Part shown: in pieces, positions 25,236 through 34,023 of the stretch
Layout: every line of letters begins with the position of its first letter
Position numbering within the stretch: position 1 is the first letter of the stretch
DNA from: JAXGPP01 sp964436865
GTDB taxonomy: Bacteria; Planctomycetota; Planctomycetia; Pirellulales; Thermoguttaceae
Length of the DNA: 55,078 nucleotides
NCBI GenBank assembly: GCA_964436865.1
Contig: CAYTFK010000009.1
Location: 1-55,078 of the forward strand
Direction: 5' to 3'
The notes under the pieces: model-generated
The model's database searches: none
What the model was told of the DNA's origin: nothing
The model's input: the letters and a program-made list of their open reading frames with translations, nothing else
Position numbers and translations under genes: made by a program

Positions 25236-26162
25236 ATGAACGCAGAATTGCATGGACTGGTTGCCGCAACCCATACGCCTTTTGATGCCGAAGGCGCGCT
25301 GAACCTCACGGCGGTGGAGAAGCAGGCTGAACACCTGCTTCGCGACGGGGTGAGGATGGTGTTTATCGGCGGGAGCACCGGTGAGAGCCATTCGCTCGGC
25401 GTCGCCGAGCGGCTCGCGCTGGCGGAACGATGGGCTGCCGTGGCCAAAGGATCGCCGCTAAAGATCGTGGTCCATGCCGGTGCGAACTGTCTGGGCGATG
25501 CCCGCACACTCGCCGGCCAGGCTCAGCAGCTTGGCGCCGCCGCCGTTGCGGCGTTGGCCCCCAGCTACTTCAAGCCCGCAACACTCGATGTGCTCGTCCA
25601 GTGTTGCCGAATGGTGGCGGCCGCCGCCCCAGCCTTGCCCTTCTACTTCTACGACATACCCGTGCTCACCGGCGTGCGTTTCTCGATGCCGGATTTCCTC
25701 GACGTCGCGTCGGAACAGATTCCCACCCTGGCAGGTCTCAAGTTCACCAATCCAGACTTGATGGCTTATCAGCAGTGCCTGAGAAGTCACCACGGCCGTT
25801 TCGACGTCCCATGGGGATGCGATGAGTATCTGCTGGCAGCCCTGGCTGTCGGCGGCAGGGGGGCCGTCGGCAGCAGTTACAATTTCGCCGCGCCCATCTA
25901 TCTCCGCTTGATTGCCGCGTTCGAGAAAGGCGACCTGACTGCGGCCCGGGAGGAACAGTTCCGCTCGGTGCGCCTGATTCACCTGCTCAGCAGGTTCGGT
26001 TATATGGCAGCGGCGAAGGCCGTGATGGAGATGCTGGGTGTTCCCGTCGGCTCCCCACGATTGCCCAACGCCCCGCTGGCACCGGGCCGGGCCACGGAAC
26101 TGCGTGCCGACCTTGAGCAGATCGGGTTCTTTGAGTGGCTCGCTACGGGCTCGACGAGTTGA
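25236..26162 (+). CDS. nanA: N-acetylneuraminate lyase (DapA/NanA family)
   Basis: 308 residues, cytoplasmic, 5 nt after the transporter. It is a class I aldolase with GGSTGESHSL at ~45 binding the carboxylate, Y139 in FYFYDIPVL and the Schiff-base lysine K169 in AGLKFTNPDL. The later run GCDEYLLAALAVGGRGAVGS then SYNFAAP is the NanA-type G-x-DE and GS-x-YN pattern, which separates lyases from dihydrodipicolinate synthases. The reaction is Neu5Ac to ManNAc plus pyruvate. The AGE epimerase upstream would then convert ManNAc to GlcNAc. No ManNAc kinase is present in the window. Confidence 0.88.
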   Translation: MNAELHGLVAATHTPFDAEGALNLTAVEKQAEHLLRDGVRMVFIGGSTGESHSLGVAERLALAERWAAVAKGSPLKIVVHAGANCLGDARTLAGQAQQLGAAAVAALAPSYFKPATLDVLVQCCRMVAAAAPALPFYFYDIPVLTGVRFSMPDFLDVASEQIPTLAGLKFTNPDLMAYQQCLRSHHGRFDVPWGCDEYLLAALAVGGRGAVGSSYNFAAPIYLRLIAAFEKGDLTAAREEQFRSVRLIHLLSRFGYMAAAKAVMEMLGVPVGSPRLPNAPLAPGRATELRADLEQIGFFEWLATGSTS

Positions 26163-26230
26163 GAATCGAGATCACCGAAGGCAGTGTGACTTGCGTTTCA
26201 AGACCGAGCGGAATCAACGGACGAGTTTCC

Positions 26231-27205
26231 ATGACAATGTACCGATACAGTCGGGCTGTACTGTTCGTTGTTTCCATCCTCGGGGCCTGCACGGGGGCTG
26301 CGGCGGCTGAACGCCAAGTGCCGGAGATTCCTCCACGCGGCGAGAGGATCCGGGTGATCATTGATACCGATGCAGCCTGTGAAATCGACGATCTGTACGC
26401 GATTGCGCTGGCGGTGCTTGCCCAGGAGCGGTTCGAGATCGAAGGCTTCGTCGCCGCACATTTCGGCGACGCTGGGGGGCCGGACGGCGTTGAGAAGTCG
26501 CTGGCAGCCATTCAGACCGTGCTCGACCGAGCGGGAATGGCTGGCAGATTTCTTGTCAAGCGGGGCTCCCACCCCCTGCAATACAGCACGGAGCCGGAGG
26601 ACTCCGAGGGCGTCGACTTCATCCTCCAGCGAGCTTCGGCCAAGGTCGACGACCGGCCGCTATGGATCGTCTCGCTCGGCGCCTGCACCGATGTCGCCTG
26701 TGCCTATCTGAAACGACCCGAGATTGCCGATCGTGTTGTCGTTTTCTGGCACGGACGCACCCAATGGCCCGACAAGGCGTGGAACTTCAACGCCTACAAC
26801 GACTTGAAGGCGGTGCGGATTCTATTCAGTTCAAACCTGCCGCTGATCCTGTTTGACACGGGCACGGAGCTTTACTGCCCGATGGACGAATCCGAGCGGG
26901 AGATCAAGCCGCACGGTCGGCTGGGCGGGTACCTGCACGAGTTTCGTTATCGCAACGCATATTTCCAGTCGCCCAAGAAAGGCTTCTTCGACCTGGGGGA
27001 CATTGCGGCAATCATTGATCCTTCGCTGGTCCAGAGCGAAGTGGTCGCCGCGCCGAGCGTCAACTGGGACATGCTCTACAATCACCGCCAGACGCACGGC
27101 AGTATGCTCCGCATCCACCAGATCGACCGCGATGGCACGTTTGCTCTCCTCTACACGCGACTTCGAGAGCATAACGCGTTGGAAGCACCCTCCGGCAGCG
27201 AGTAA
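26231..27205 (+). CDS. Nucleoside-hydrolase-like secreted protein
   Basis: 324 residues from ATG 26231; an in-frame ATG at 26135 lies inside the nanA end and would hide the signal peptide. Residues ~1-25 are hydrophobic (AVLFVVSILGACTGAAAA). IIDTDAACEIDDLYAIALAV near residue 38 resembles the calcium-binding DTDxGxDD motif of inosine-uridine hydrolases, but with spacing altered from DPGxDD to AACEIDD. VSLGACTDVACAYL corresponds to the family's 'G..TN.A.A' stretch. It may hydrolyse an N-ribosyl bond in the periplasm or act on another glycoside; the changed motif makes the substrate uncertain. It ends the plus-strand run. Confidence 0.75.
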   Translation: MTMYRYSRAVLFVVSILGACTGAAAAERQVPEIPPRGERIRVIIDTDAACEIDDLYAIALAVLAQERFEIEGFVAAHFGDAGGPDGVEKSLAAIQTVLDRAGMAGRFLVKRGSHPLQYSTEPEDSEGVDFILQRASAKVDDRPLWIVSLGACTDVACAYLKRPEIADRVVVFWHGRTQWPDKAWNFNAYNDLKAVRILFSSNLPLILFDTGTELYCPMDESEREIKPHGRLGGYLHEFRYRNAYFQSPKKGFFDLGDIAAIIDPSLVQSEVVAAPSVNWDMLYNHRQTHGSMLRIHQIDRDGTFALLYTRLREHNALEAPSGSE

Positions 27206-27210
27206 ACCTG

Positions 27211-28899
27211 CTACTGTGGCACGCCGGACGAACGCTCCAACTGCTGCCGAACCTCCACGGGCGGAATCCAGCCGTAGCTGCGTTTCGTGTCGGGAACGTA
27301 GGCACAAGTGACGATGAGCAGATCGGTTGCGGCCAGTCTGTCGCCAGGCACATGGACTTCAATCTGGGTGAAGCCATCGGCGAAATACCGACGGCATGCG
27401 CCTGCGGCATCTTCGGCAACCAAATGCCCGTTCAGCCGCAGATCGATGATCTGCGGATCGCGATAGGGCAAGCGAAGCTTGAGGCAAAGGCCGTGCTTCG
27501 GGGGCGCAAATGCGACCGGACGCTCGGGTGGCGGGGCGACAGGTTCGGCTACCAATTTCACTTCGGGACCGGCCTCGAAGAAGACTCTGATCGCGTCGGC
27601 GTCCATTTCCGGCCGCGAGCGCAATGCATCGAGAAGCGCCATCTTGTCGCCCTGGAGCAGCGTGCCTGCTTCCGGGGTGAGAGCTACCAAGTAGGTGTCG
27701 CGTCCATCCGTCTGCGGGTAGAGCATCGCTTGAGTGAATCGACCCTGCGATTCCCAGAGTTCGACGCGGCTGCGGCGACGCTCGGCGGCGGTCATGCCGC
27801 AGGCCGCAATGAAGTGACCGCAGAACGACCGAATGTGGTTGACCGGGTATCCGGGCTGTCCCGGTGTGCCTTCGTTCGCCCGACGTAACAGCCCTTGTAG
27901 CCGGCGCAACCCGCTTTCTTCCCATCCTACTTCCAGCGCGGCCAAGAGCGTGTGGTACTTCGCGTAGGCGTACTGAGCCGTGTAGAAATTGGGGCGGCCA
28001 AGCCAGAAGCGATCGGCAATTGGCTGCAGCGCCGGCCCCCAGAATAACCTCTGGGCATCGGCTTCAAAGCGGTCGGACGGATATCCCGCATCGACACCGG
28101 AGACGATCATTGCCTCGATTATACGCCAATCCCAGGGGCGGAGCGCGTAGTTCGAATAGGCCGAGCCGGTGACCTCGAACATCGTTTGCCCCTGGTACAT
28201 CGTCCGATCGCCAAGCTGCTCGACGGGAAACTCCTGAAGTCCGATGCCGTGCACATCGACGATCGCTTCAGGCTGATAGCGGTCGATGACCGAGAGGAAA
28301 GCCGCGATTTCAGGCGCCTCGTTCAAACGCTTGTAGGTCAAGGCGGTCAAATCCCAGTTTTCCGCCCCGCCACCCGTGTAAGGGTCGATTCCGTGGAGAT
28401 TGCCAAAGCGATCGGTCTCGAAGTAGGCTTCCGGATTGACGATCGGCATGATGAGCACGATCTGTTTACGGCGCACTTCGGCGGCCTCTGGCCCCCCGCT
28501 CAACAACCATTCGACGAGGTGGAGGATCGTCGAAGTGCCCGACCGCTCTGGCCCGCCATGCAACGCCGTGACCAGGCAGACATGCTTGTCATCGTCCGGC
28601 ACGGACCGGTCGGTAACTGCCAGAAGATGAATCCCGTATCCCTTGACCGACTGGCCGATCTGCTCGAGGGTAAGCCATTCGGGATGCTTGTCGGTCCAGA
28701 AGCGAAGCGTCTGTTCGTACTCCGTCTGCGTAATGCGATGAACGCGCTCGTTCCACGGACGTGGCAATTGTTCCAGTCTGTGCCGTAGTTCCTCGACGCT
28801 TTGTGCTCTACTGGGGCGAGTGAACAGGATCAGTGCCAGAAGGCACCCGAGAAGAAGCCCCGCGACAGAGGCTGCCTTGAACAAATGCTGGCCACTCAT
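27211..28899 (-). CDS. M14-family zinc carboxypeptidase-like protein
   Basis: 562 residues. The start at 28899 follows CCAGGAGACCGTC; the frame is open 13 codons further up but without a better site. A signal peptide or membrane anchor covers ~7-30 (ASVAGLLLGCLLALILF). The M14 region includes VTALHGGPERSGTSTI, NPEAYFETDRFGNLHG and AIVDVHGIG. The first zinc pair reads HGGPE, with three residues between His and Glu where most M14 proteins have two. The C-terminal ~170 residues look like a beta domain that may bind ligand (LCLKLRLPYRDPQIIDLRLN). It is tail to tail with the nucleoside-hydrolase gene, 5 nt apart. Confidence 0.75.
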   Translation of the reverse strand: MSGQHLFKAASVAGLLLGCLLALILFTRPSRAQSVEELRHRLEQLPRPWNERVHRITQTEYEQTLRFWTDKHPEWLTLEQIGQSVKGYGIHLLAVTDRSVPDDDKHVCLVTALHGGPERSGTSTILHLVEWLLSGGPEAAEVRRKQIVLIMPIVNPEAYFETDRFGNLHGIDPYTGGGAENWDLTALTYKRLNEAPEIAAFLSVIDRYQPEAIVDVHGIGLQEFPVEQLGDRTMYQGQTMFEVTGSAYSNYALRPWDWRIIEAMIVSGVDAGYPSDRFEADAQRLFWGPALQPIADRFWLGRPNFYTAQYAYAKYHTLLAALEVGWEESGLRRLQGLLRRANEGTPGQPGYPVNHIRSFCGHFIAACGMTAAERRRSRVELWESQGRFTQAMLYPQTDGRDTYLVALTPEAGTLLQGDKMALLDALRSRPEMDADAIRVFFEAGPEVKLVAEPVAPPPERPVAFAPPKHGLCLKLRLPYRDPQIIDLRLNGHLVAEDAAGACRRYFADGFTQIEVHVPGDRLAATDLLIVTCAYVPDTKRSYGWIPPVEVRQQLERSSGVPQ

Positions 28900-29167
28900 G
28901 ACGGTCTCCTGGCGAAGCAGTGAGAAGGGGCTCGGCATCAGTTCCGGAGAATCTGACGGCGACTACTGTCGCCCCCCTGAAAGCACTGTGCTTGATTGTC
29001 ATTGCTGGCGCATTCGCAACTCCGCACCGGAAAGATCAATTTCTCCAACGATCCTACCCCGAGGCGGGCCCACGCCATAGGGGGCCACTTCTTTTGACGT
29101 CCGTCCCGCGCATGCTAGATTTTCATTCGATGTCGGAGACAAAGCGGTTACGCGTCCAGAGCGAGCC

Positions 29168-29548
29168 ATGCAAGAAGGCTGTCAGTCATCGGAACAGGGG
29201 CCCACGGCGGCCATCGAGTTGGAGACGCTCACGTCCAGATGCCTCGGGAATATCGAGCTCGTGGAGCGCGTGCTCAACATATTCCAGCAGAGTGTGGAAA
29301 AGGACCTGGCTGATATCGAGCAGGGTCTGCTCACGCTCGATTCGTCTGAGGTGGCCCGGGCCGCACACCGTATCAAAGGTGCGGCGGGCAACGTCGCCGC
29401 GAACGGACTGCACCGTGAGGCGGCCGCCATCGAAGCTTTCGCCCGCACCGAGCGCATGGAAGAAGTCCTTCCCTGTGCGGAACGGTTGCGGCAAGCTTGG
29501 CGCGATTTCTGCGCTGCGAGGCCCGCGTTGTCCGACACGGAGCGTTAA
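29168..29548 (+). CDS. Orphan histidine phosphotransfer (Hpt) protein
   Basis: 126 residues forming a single four-helix Hpt domain. The phosphorylatable histidine is H67 in ARAAHRIKGAAGNVAANGL. Predicted role: shuttling phosphate between a hybrid kinase receiver and a response regulator. It lies 48 nt upstream of an HD-GYP regulator on the same strand, a likely target. The large hybrid kinase at 34024-40020 ends in a receiver and has no Hpt of its own, so it is a candidate donor; this pairing is inference. No clear Shine-Dalgarno precedes the ATG. Confidence 0.88.
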   Translation: MQEGCQSSEQGPTAAIELETLTSRCLGNIELVERVLNIFQQSVEKDLADIEQGLLTLDSSEVARAAHRIKGAAGNVAANGLHREAAAIEAFARTERMEEVLPCAERLRQAWRDFCAARPALSDTER

Positions 29549-29596
29549 CCATAACGGAGACGGCTGCTCGGCCGCGGTTCGCGGCAGCCAACAGCA

Positions 29597-30670
29597 ATGG
29601 CCCTGCGTGTATTAGTTGCCGACGACGACGAAATCGCTGCGGAACTGCTTGCGAATTTCCTGCGATCGTCGGGTTACGATGTTACTCTGGCGAGGAATGG
29701 CCGTGAGGCCTTCCAGCTCGTCCGCACCGGCGAATACCGGCTGATGATCTCGGACTGGGAAATGCCCGAGACCAGCGGGCCGGAGCTCTGCCGACGAATC
29801 CGGCAACGGAATTTCGGCTCCTACATCTATATCATCCTCCTTACTTCACACGGCGGAACCCAAAAGCTCGTCGAAGGACTAAACGCCGGAGCCGACGACT
29901 TCATCACCAAGCCGTTCCACCCAGAGGAACTGCTGGTCCGCATCCGTGTGGGCGAGCGCATCCTCTCGCTCGAAGGCCGCGACCTGGTGATCTTCTCGCT
30001 GGCCAAGCTGGCCGATTCGCGCGATCCGGAGACGGGGGTTCACCTGGAACGGGTGCGGGAGTACTGCCGCATCCTCGCTGAGCAGCTCAGCGAGCACCCA
30101 AAATATCAGGGGCGAATCGACGGCGACTACATCCAGACGATCTACCTAACCTGCCCCCTTCACGACATTGGCAAGGTGGGTGTGCCGGATGAGATCCTGC
30201 TGAAGCCGGGCCGACTGCTCCCCGAAGAATTCAACGTGATGAAGCGCCACACGGAGGTCGGCTATGCCACCCTCGATGCGGCGGTGCGCGTACATCCCGA
30301 GGCCCGCTACTTGCGCATGGCCCGCGATATTGCCGGCTCGCATCATGAACGGTACGACGGAACCGGTTACCCGCAGGGTCTCGCTGGAGACGAAATCCCG
30401 CTCTGCGGCCGAATCGTGGCAGTTGCCGACGTCTACGACGCGCTGACATCCAGACGCGTCTACAAGCCGGCCTACGGCCACGAAACGGCGCGGAGCATCA
30501 TCATTGACGGGCGCGGCTCGCATTTTGATCCCGATATCGTGGATGCCTTTCTTGCCCGTGAGGTGGACTTCCTCACCGTCCAGCAGCGGTTCACTTCCGA
30601 CGACTTGCCGCGTGCCGACGAACCTGAGGCGGACAGTGTTCTGATCGCGGCAGCCGGCCCTGTGTACTGA
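29597..30670 (+). CDS. Response regulator with HD-GYP c-di-GMP phosphodiesterase domain
   Basis: 357 residues. The receiver (1-120) has the acidic pocket VLVADDDE at 6-12, phosphoacceptor D53 in ISDWEMP and ITKPFHPEE for the conserved lysine. The HD-GYP domain follows at ~130-330: the HD pair H189-D190 in PLHDIGKVGVPDEI, then SHHERYDGTGYPQGLAG. The known reaction is hydrolysis of cyclic di-GMP to GMP or pGpG. It sits just after the Hpt gene. The receiver has SDWEMP in place of the more common DxxMP, with Trp in the second position after Asp. Confidence 0.92.
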   Translation: MALRVLVADDDEIAAELLANFLRSSGYDVTLARNGREAFQLVRTGEYRLMISDWEMPETSGPELCRRIRQRNFGSYIYIILLTSHGGTQKLVEGLNAGADDFITKPFHPEELLVRIRVGERILSLEGRDLVIFSLAKLADSRDPETGVHLERVREYCRILAEQLSEHPKYQGRIDGDYIQTIYLTCPLHDIGKVGVPDEILLKPGRLLPEEFNVMKRHTEVGYATLDAAVRVHPEARYLRMARDIAGSHHERYDGTGYPQGLAGDEIPLCGRIVAVADVYDALTSRRVYKPAYGHETARSIIIDGRGSHFDPDIVDAFLAREVDFLTVQQRFTSDDLPRADEPEADSVLIAAAGPVY

Positions 30671-30979
30671 GGATCGGCGTTCACCACAATGCGTCTGCGT
30701 TCAGGATGCTCGCGTTGAAATCGTCGGCCGGCGGCGCAAAAGTCGACCCATTTTGCGCAGGTTAGGTGCACTGAACGAGGCCGCAGCACGTTCCGCCGAG
30801 AAAGGCTTTGGAGCCGCAAAACAGTCGGACGATGAGACTATGGGCTCGGGTGTGGGGGTAATGGGGGCGAAATCCGCTGGGGCCTCTTCGCGGTTCGAAA
30901 AGTCACTCGAAGTCGCTCGGCGCGCTGGCCGGGTGTGATTGGCGATCGGTTCACTTCAGCTCCGGCTAAGGATGGCCTG
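30671..30979 (+). other. Intergenic region with inverted repeat
   Basis: 309 bp between the HD-GYP and FadL-like genes, both on the plus strand. A perfect inverted repeat GCGCAAAA (30734-30741) / TTTTGCGC (30751-30758) with a 9-nt loop lies 64 nt after the stop. It could be a terminator without a long T run, or an operator. No gene is convincing here. Confidence 0.45.
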
Positions 30980-32254
30980 ATGATACGGGTGTGGATCGGG
31001 TTGGCTTCGCTGATCGGAGCGTGGCTGGTATGCCCTTTCACGCTGGCCGATGGCGTGATGCGCGATGGCTTGGGGGCGCGTTCGGGCGGCCGCGGTGGAA
31101 CGAACATCGCCTTCGCCGACAGCGGCACGGTAATCCACGACAATCCGGCTGGAATGGCCAATGTGGCAGGGTGCGGTCTGGCCGCCATTGATCTCGAACT
31201 GGTCTCAACGGATCTTGAATACGAGGATCCCTTCGCCGACGCCAACGCCGACGACGATCCGATTCCCACAGCGCAAGCCGCCTACATCCGCAAGGCTGCC
31301 GACGGGAGGCTGTCGTACGGGATCGGGGTGTTCAATCCAGCCGGCTTCGGCGCCGAGTACGACATGCAGGGCCCGGCGATCCTGGGCGGCGTCCAGCGCT
31401 ACAAATCACTGGGTATGCTCACCCGGGTGTTGCCCGCGGCTGCGTACCGCGTCACCGATCGGCTGGCGGTGGGCGGGACGCTCGGGGTGGCGGTAAGCCA
31501 TATCGAACTGGAAGGCCCCTACTACCTCCAGGCCCCAACTCTCTTCCAGGGGCAGCCGACACTATTGGACCTGCAATCGACCGGCGCCGCCCCGAGCTGG
31601 TCGCTCGGACTTCAGTACGAGGTCACGCCTGCCACCACGCTCGGCTTGAGCTACCAGCACGCGACCTCCTTCGATCTGCAAGGTTCGGCGCGGATCGAGC
31701 ACCCTGTACTTGGGGACAGTTCGTTTGATGCCGAACTCGACGTCACCTGGCCGCGCTGGCTGGGCCTGGGAATCCGCCACGCGATATCGCAGCGCCACGT
31801 TGTCTCGGCCGATGTGATCTGGTTTGACTGGTCGGACGCGTTCGATCGCCTTGATCTGCGTCTCACCAACCCCACCGATCCGCTGTATGACTTCCTGCTC
31901 GGCCGCACGTTCAACGAGTATCTGCCGCTCAATTGGGCCGACAGCACGTCGCTGCGGTTCGGGTACGAGCAACATCTTACCCCCTGCCACGTGCTGCGGT
32001 GCGGGTATGTCTATCATCGCAGCCCGATTCCCGAATCCTATCTGACACCCTACCTGCAAACGACGCTGGAACACAATTTCACGATCGGCTACGGCTGGCT
32101 CGGAAGAGCGTGGGACACGGACGTGTCGTACCAGTACTCGTTCGACCGCGAGCGCGCCGTCGGCGATAGCCTCCTGCTGGGTGGCGACTTCGACGACAGC
32201 CGCCACCACTCGCAGGTGCACATCGTCTCGGTCGGATTCACGCGGCGCTGGTAA
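30980..32254 (+). CDS. FadL/OMPP1/TodX family outer-membrane protein
   Basis: 424 residues; ATG at 30980 with AAGGATGG upstream. A signal peptide covers about residues 1-23. The mature N-terminus GLGARSGGRGGTNIAFADSG and then DNPAGMANV match the FadL plug region (the 'NPAG' motif). Alternating beta strands continue to the C-terminus, ending SVGFTRRW with a terminal aromatic residue typical of outer-membrane barrels. The family passes hydrophobic molecules such as long-chain fatty acids across the outer membrane. The gene is tail to tail with a methyltransferase related to fatty-acid methyl ester synthesis. Confidence 0.85.
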   Translation: MIRVWIGLASLIGAWLVCPFTLADGVMRDGLGARSGGRGGTNIAFADSGTVIHDNPAGMANVAGCGLAAIDLELVSTDLEYEDPFADANADDDPIPTAQAAYIRKAADGRLSYGIGVFNPAGFGAEYDMQGPAILGGVQRYKSLGMLTRVLPAAAYRVTDRLAVGGTLGVAVSHIELEGPYYLQAPTLFQGQPTLLDLQSTGAAPSWSLGLQYEVTPATTLGLSYQHATSFDLQGSARIEHPVLGDSSFDAELDVTWPRWLGLGIRHAISQRHVVSADVIWFDWSDAFDRLDLRLTNPTDPLYDFLLGRTFNEYLPLNWADSTSLRFGYEQHLTPCHVLRCGYVYHRSPIPESYLTPYLQTTLEHNFTIGYGWLGRAWDTDVSYQYSFDRERAVGDSLLLGGDFDDSRHHSQVHIVSVGFTRRW

Positions 32255-32311
32255 CGACCGACCATCTCCGTCGCTCCGCCGTTTCGCGTTCCGTGTTGGC
32301 CCGGCAGGGCC

Positions 32312-33400
32312 TCATTTCAGAGGAACAGTTGCCTCGCGGGGCATCATCGGGGCAACATGCGGCGTCTGTTCTCCGTGCAGGGCGGGGGCGAGGCTCCTGG
32401 CCGGAGCCTGGACGCGGCTCACGAAGTTCATAATCGAACCCGTTTCGTCGCGATCCATCTCCATGCTGAGCACGTCGAACCCCGCGCGCCGAAACAGCTC
32501 GCGGCAGTCTTCTTCGGTCCGCTGGAAGAAGTACCAATCGGTGAGCCACTGGTACTTCGTCTTGTCGTAGCGCTCGCAGTCTTTGAGCGCCACGTAGAGC
32601 ACGCCGTCCTCGCTCAGCGAGTTGCGCCACCCTTCAAACATGGCGATGAGATGCTTGTCGGGAATGTAATCGCAGAGCCCGATGCTGTAGAGGATGTCGC
32701 AGCGTCCGAAGCGGCGGATGTTCTGTTCGGCGGATCGCATGCGAAGCGCGTTGTAGCAGGTGCATTCCATACGCGGCAGTCCGCTGCTGCCCGCGATCAC
32801 GCTGGCCTGAACGTAGTCGAGCGCCTCCGTATCGCTGTCGATGAGCCGTACATGGATGCGGTTGCCGTCAGCGAGATCCATGCCGCCCGCATACTCACGG
32901 CAGGGGCCGCAGGCCACGTTCCACACCTCGACATTCCCAGCGCGCCGGGCAAATTCCCGGATCAGAAATCGTCGGGCCGCCTGCATCCGATTGACTACCG
33001 CCCGGCCGAGCGTCGTGTTGAGGAAGTAGACGTCGAGATAGCCTCCCAGGCCGGTTGATTTCGGCTGACGGTCGTATATCGCCGACAGCAGAGCGTGGTC
33101 GCCGGGATAGCCGCGCGGCTTGACTGTGGCCCGGTGCATGAACCAGCTCCGATCGAACCAGGGCGCGATCTCGCTTCGGAACCGGTGCTGAACTTCCTTG
33201 ACCAGCGATGTGTCTCCGCCAATCTCCCGCTCCAGTCGCTGACACGCGCGAAGCGTGGCGCAGATCGCTTGGAGGAGATCGTCAAACAACTCGTCTTTCG
33301 CCGCGATGGTGGATGGATCGATCTTCCTGTCGAGTTCCGCGAGCTTCTTCGTGAAGGCGGCCACGTCATAAGAAAAGAAACGCTCTACTTCGGCTCGCAT
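32312..33400 (-). CDS. PhcB-like class I SAM-dependent methyltransferase
   Basis: 362 residues from ATG 33400, with GGGGAG 7 nt upstream; a GTG at 33445 would add 15 residues. The N-terminal half contains MHRATVKPRGYPGDHALLSA and RAVVNRMQAARRFL, a pattern I associate with proteins annotated as 3-hydroxypalmitate methyl ester biosynthesis (PhcB-like). The methyltransferase domain starts near VEVWNVACGPCREY (SAM loop), with LIDSDTEALDYVQ binding the ribose and DILYSIGLCDYIPD downstream. The known PhcB reaction makes a volatile quorum signal in Ralstonia; whether this homologue does so is inference. It is divergent from the large sensor gene. Confidence 0.7.
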   Translation of the reverse strand: MRAEVERFFSYDVAAFTKKLAELDRKIDPSTIAAKDELFDDLLQAICATLRACQRLEREIGGDTSLVKEVQHRFRSEIAPWFDRSWFMHRATVKPRGYPGDHALLSAIYDRQPKSTGLGGYLDVYFLNTTLGRAVVNRMQAARRFLIREFARRAGNVEVWNVACGPCREYAGGMDLADGNRIHVRLIDSDTEALDYVQASVIAGSSGLPRMECTCYNALRMRSAEQNIRRFGRCDILYSIGLCDYIPDKHLIAMFEGWRNSLSEDGVLYVALKDCERYDKTKYQWLTDWYFFQRTEEDCRELFRRAGFDVLSMEMDRDETGSIMNFVSRVQAPARSLAPALHGEQTPHVAPMMPREATVPLK

Positions 33401-34023
33401 CGTTGCGCTCCCCGATGGTGAAACAAACTGGAACTCGAACTCCACGCTCGATGCCTCACGGACCAGCCGGCCTGCGGATCAACTCAATGCGCGGCAGCCG
33501 TTCCCGATGGCACGAAAACACGACAAGCAAACGATGGCAGCTTCTACCCGCATCTCCCATGAAAGGCGTACGGGCATGCTCCAAGCTTCGCGCGCGACCC
33601 GCTGTGCCGACTGCTCGGCATCACGGCTCGTGTTTCACCGACCGGATGGCCTCATGCCAGCCGGATGCGCCCCGGCGCTGCCATGCATCTGTTTATCTCC
33701 GAGTCCAGAAACGAAGTCAATCTTCCGCCGCCGAAAGAAGTAGAACAGCAGTCCGCGGCTGACGGTTCGAGAAAACCGGCGGCTGGGCGCTAATCCCACC
33801 GCAACTGGGGAGCCTGGCCGGCAAAGTTGTTTAACTCGGCACGGCGAATTCGTATCACCCCTACAGTTTGACGCGCGTGGCAGGGCAGCGGTCCTGCAAG
33901 CCGTCCGCCTGAAGCTAGACTTCGTTAAGCGCCCGCTTGCGCAGCGGCGCTGAGCAGAGCACGCAACCGATAGACGGTTCGTGGCGCGTTCGTACGCTCC
34001 AAACCGCGCACAGCGACAGGCCA
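33401..34023. other. Long divergent intergenic region
   Basis: 623 bp between the PhcB-like methyltransferase and the large hybrid sensor. Short frames here lack ribosome sites and family similarity. The most structured part is 33763-33829 (listed separately). Promoters for both neighbours must lie here; I cannot assign boxes with confidence. Confidence 0.5.
33763..33829 (+). ncRNA. Possible structured leader RNA with pseudoknot
   Basis: CCGGCGGCT (33776-33784) pairs with AGCC-TG-GCCGG (33811-33821, two-base bulge). CAACT (33802-33806) inside the loop pairs with AGTTG (33825-33829) outside it, an H-type pseudoknot. A GGG/CCC mini-hairpin lies between. CGGTT (33763-33767) can instead pair with AACCG (33774-33778), excluding the first stem. 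The stretch CCGCAACTG recalls a cobalamin-riboswitch core, but other conserved parts are missing. The strand is a guess. Confidence 0.25.

Noticed and set aside
33507..33743. A 78-codon plus-strand frame in the large intergenic region
   Set aside because: No ribosome site, no recognisable domain and odd composition.
33776..33829. A definite cobalamin riboswitch
   Set aside because: Only the CCGCAACTG-like core is similar; other conserved blocks are missing and no cobalamin gene follows, so it is kept only as a possible structured RNA.
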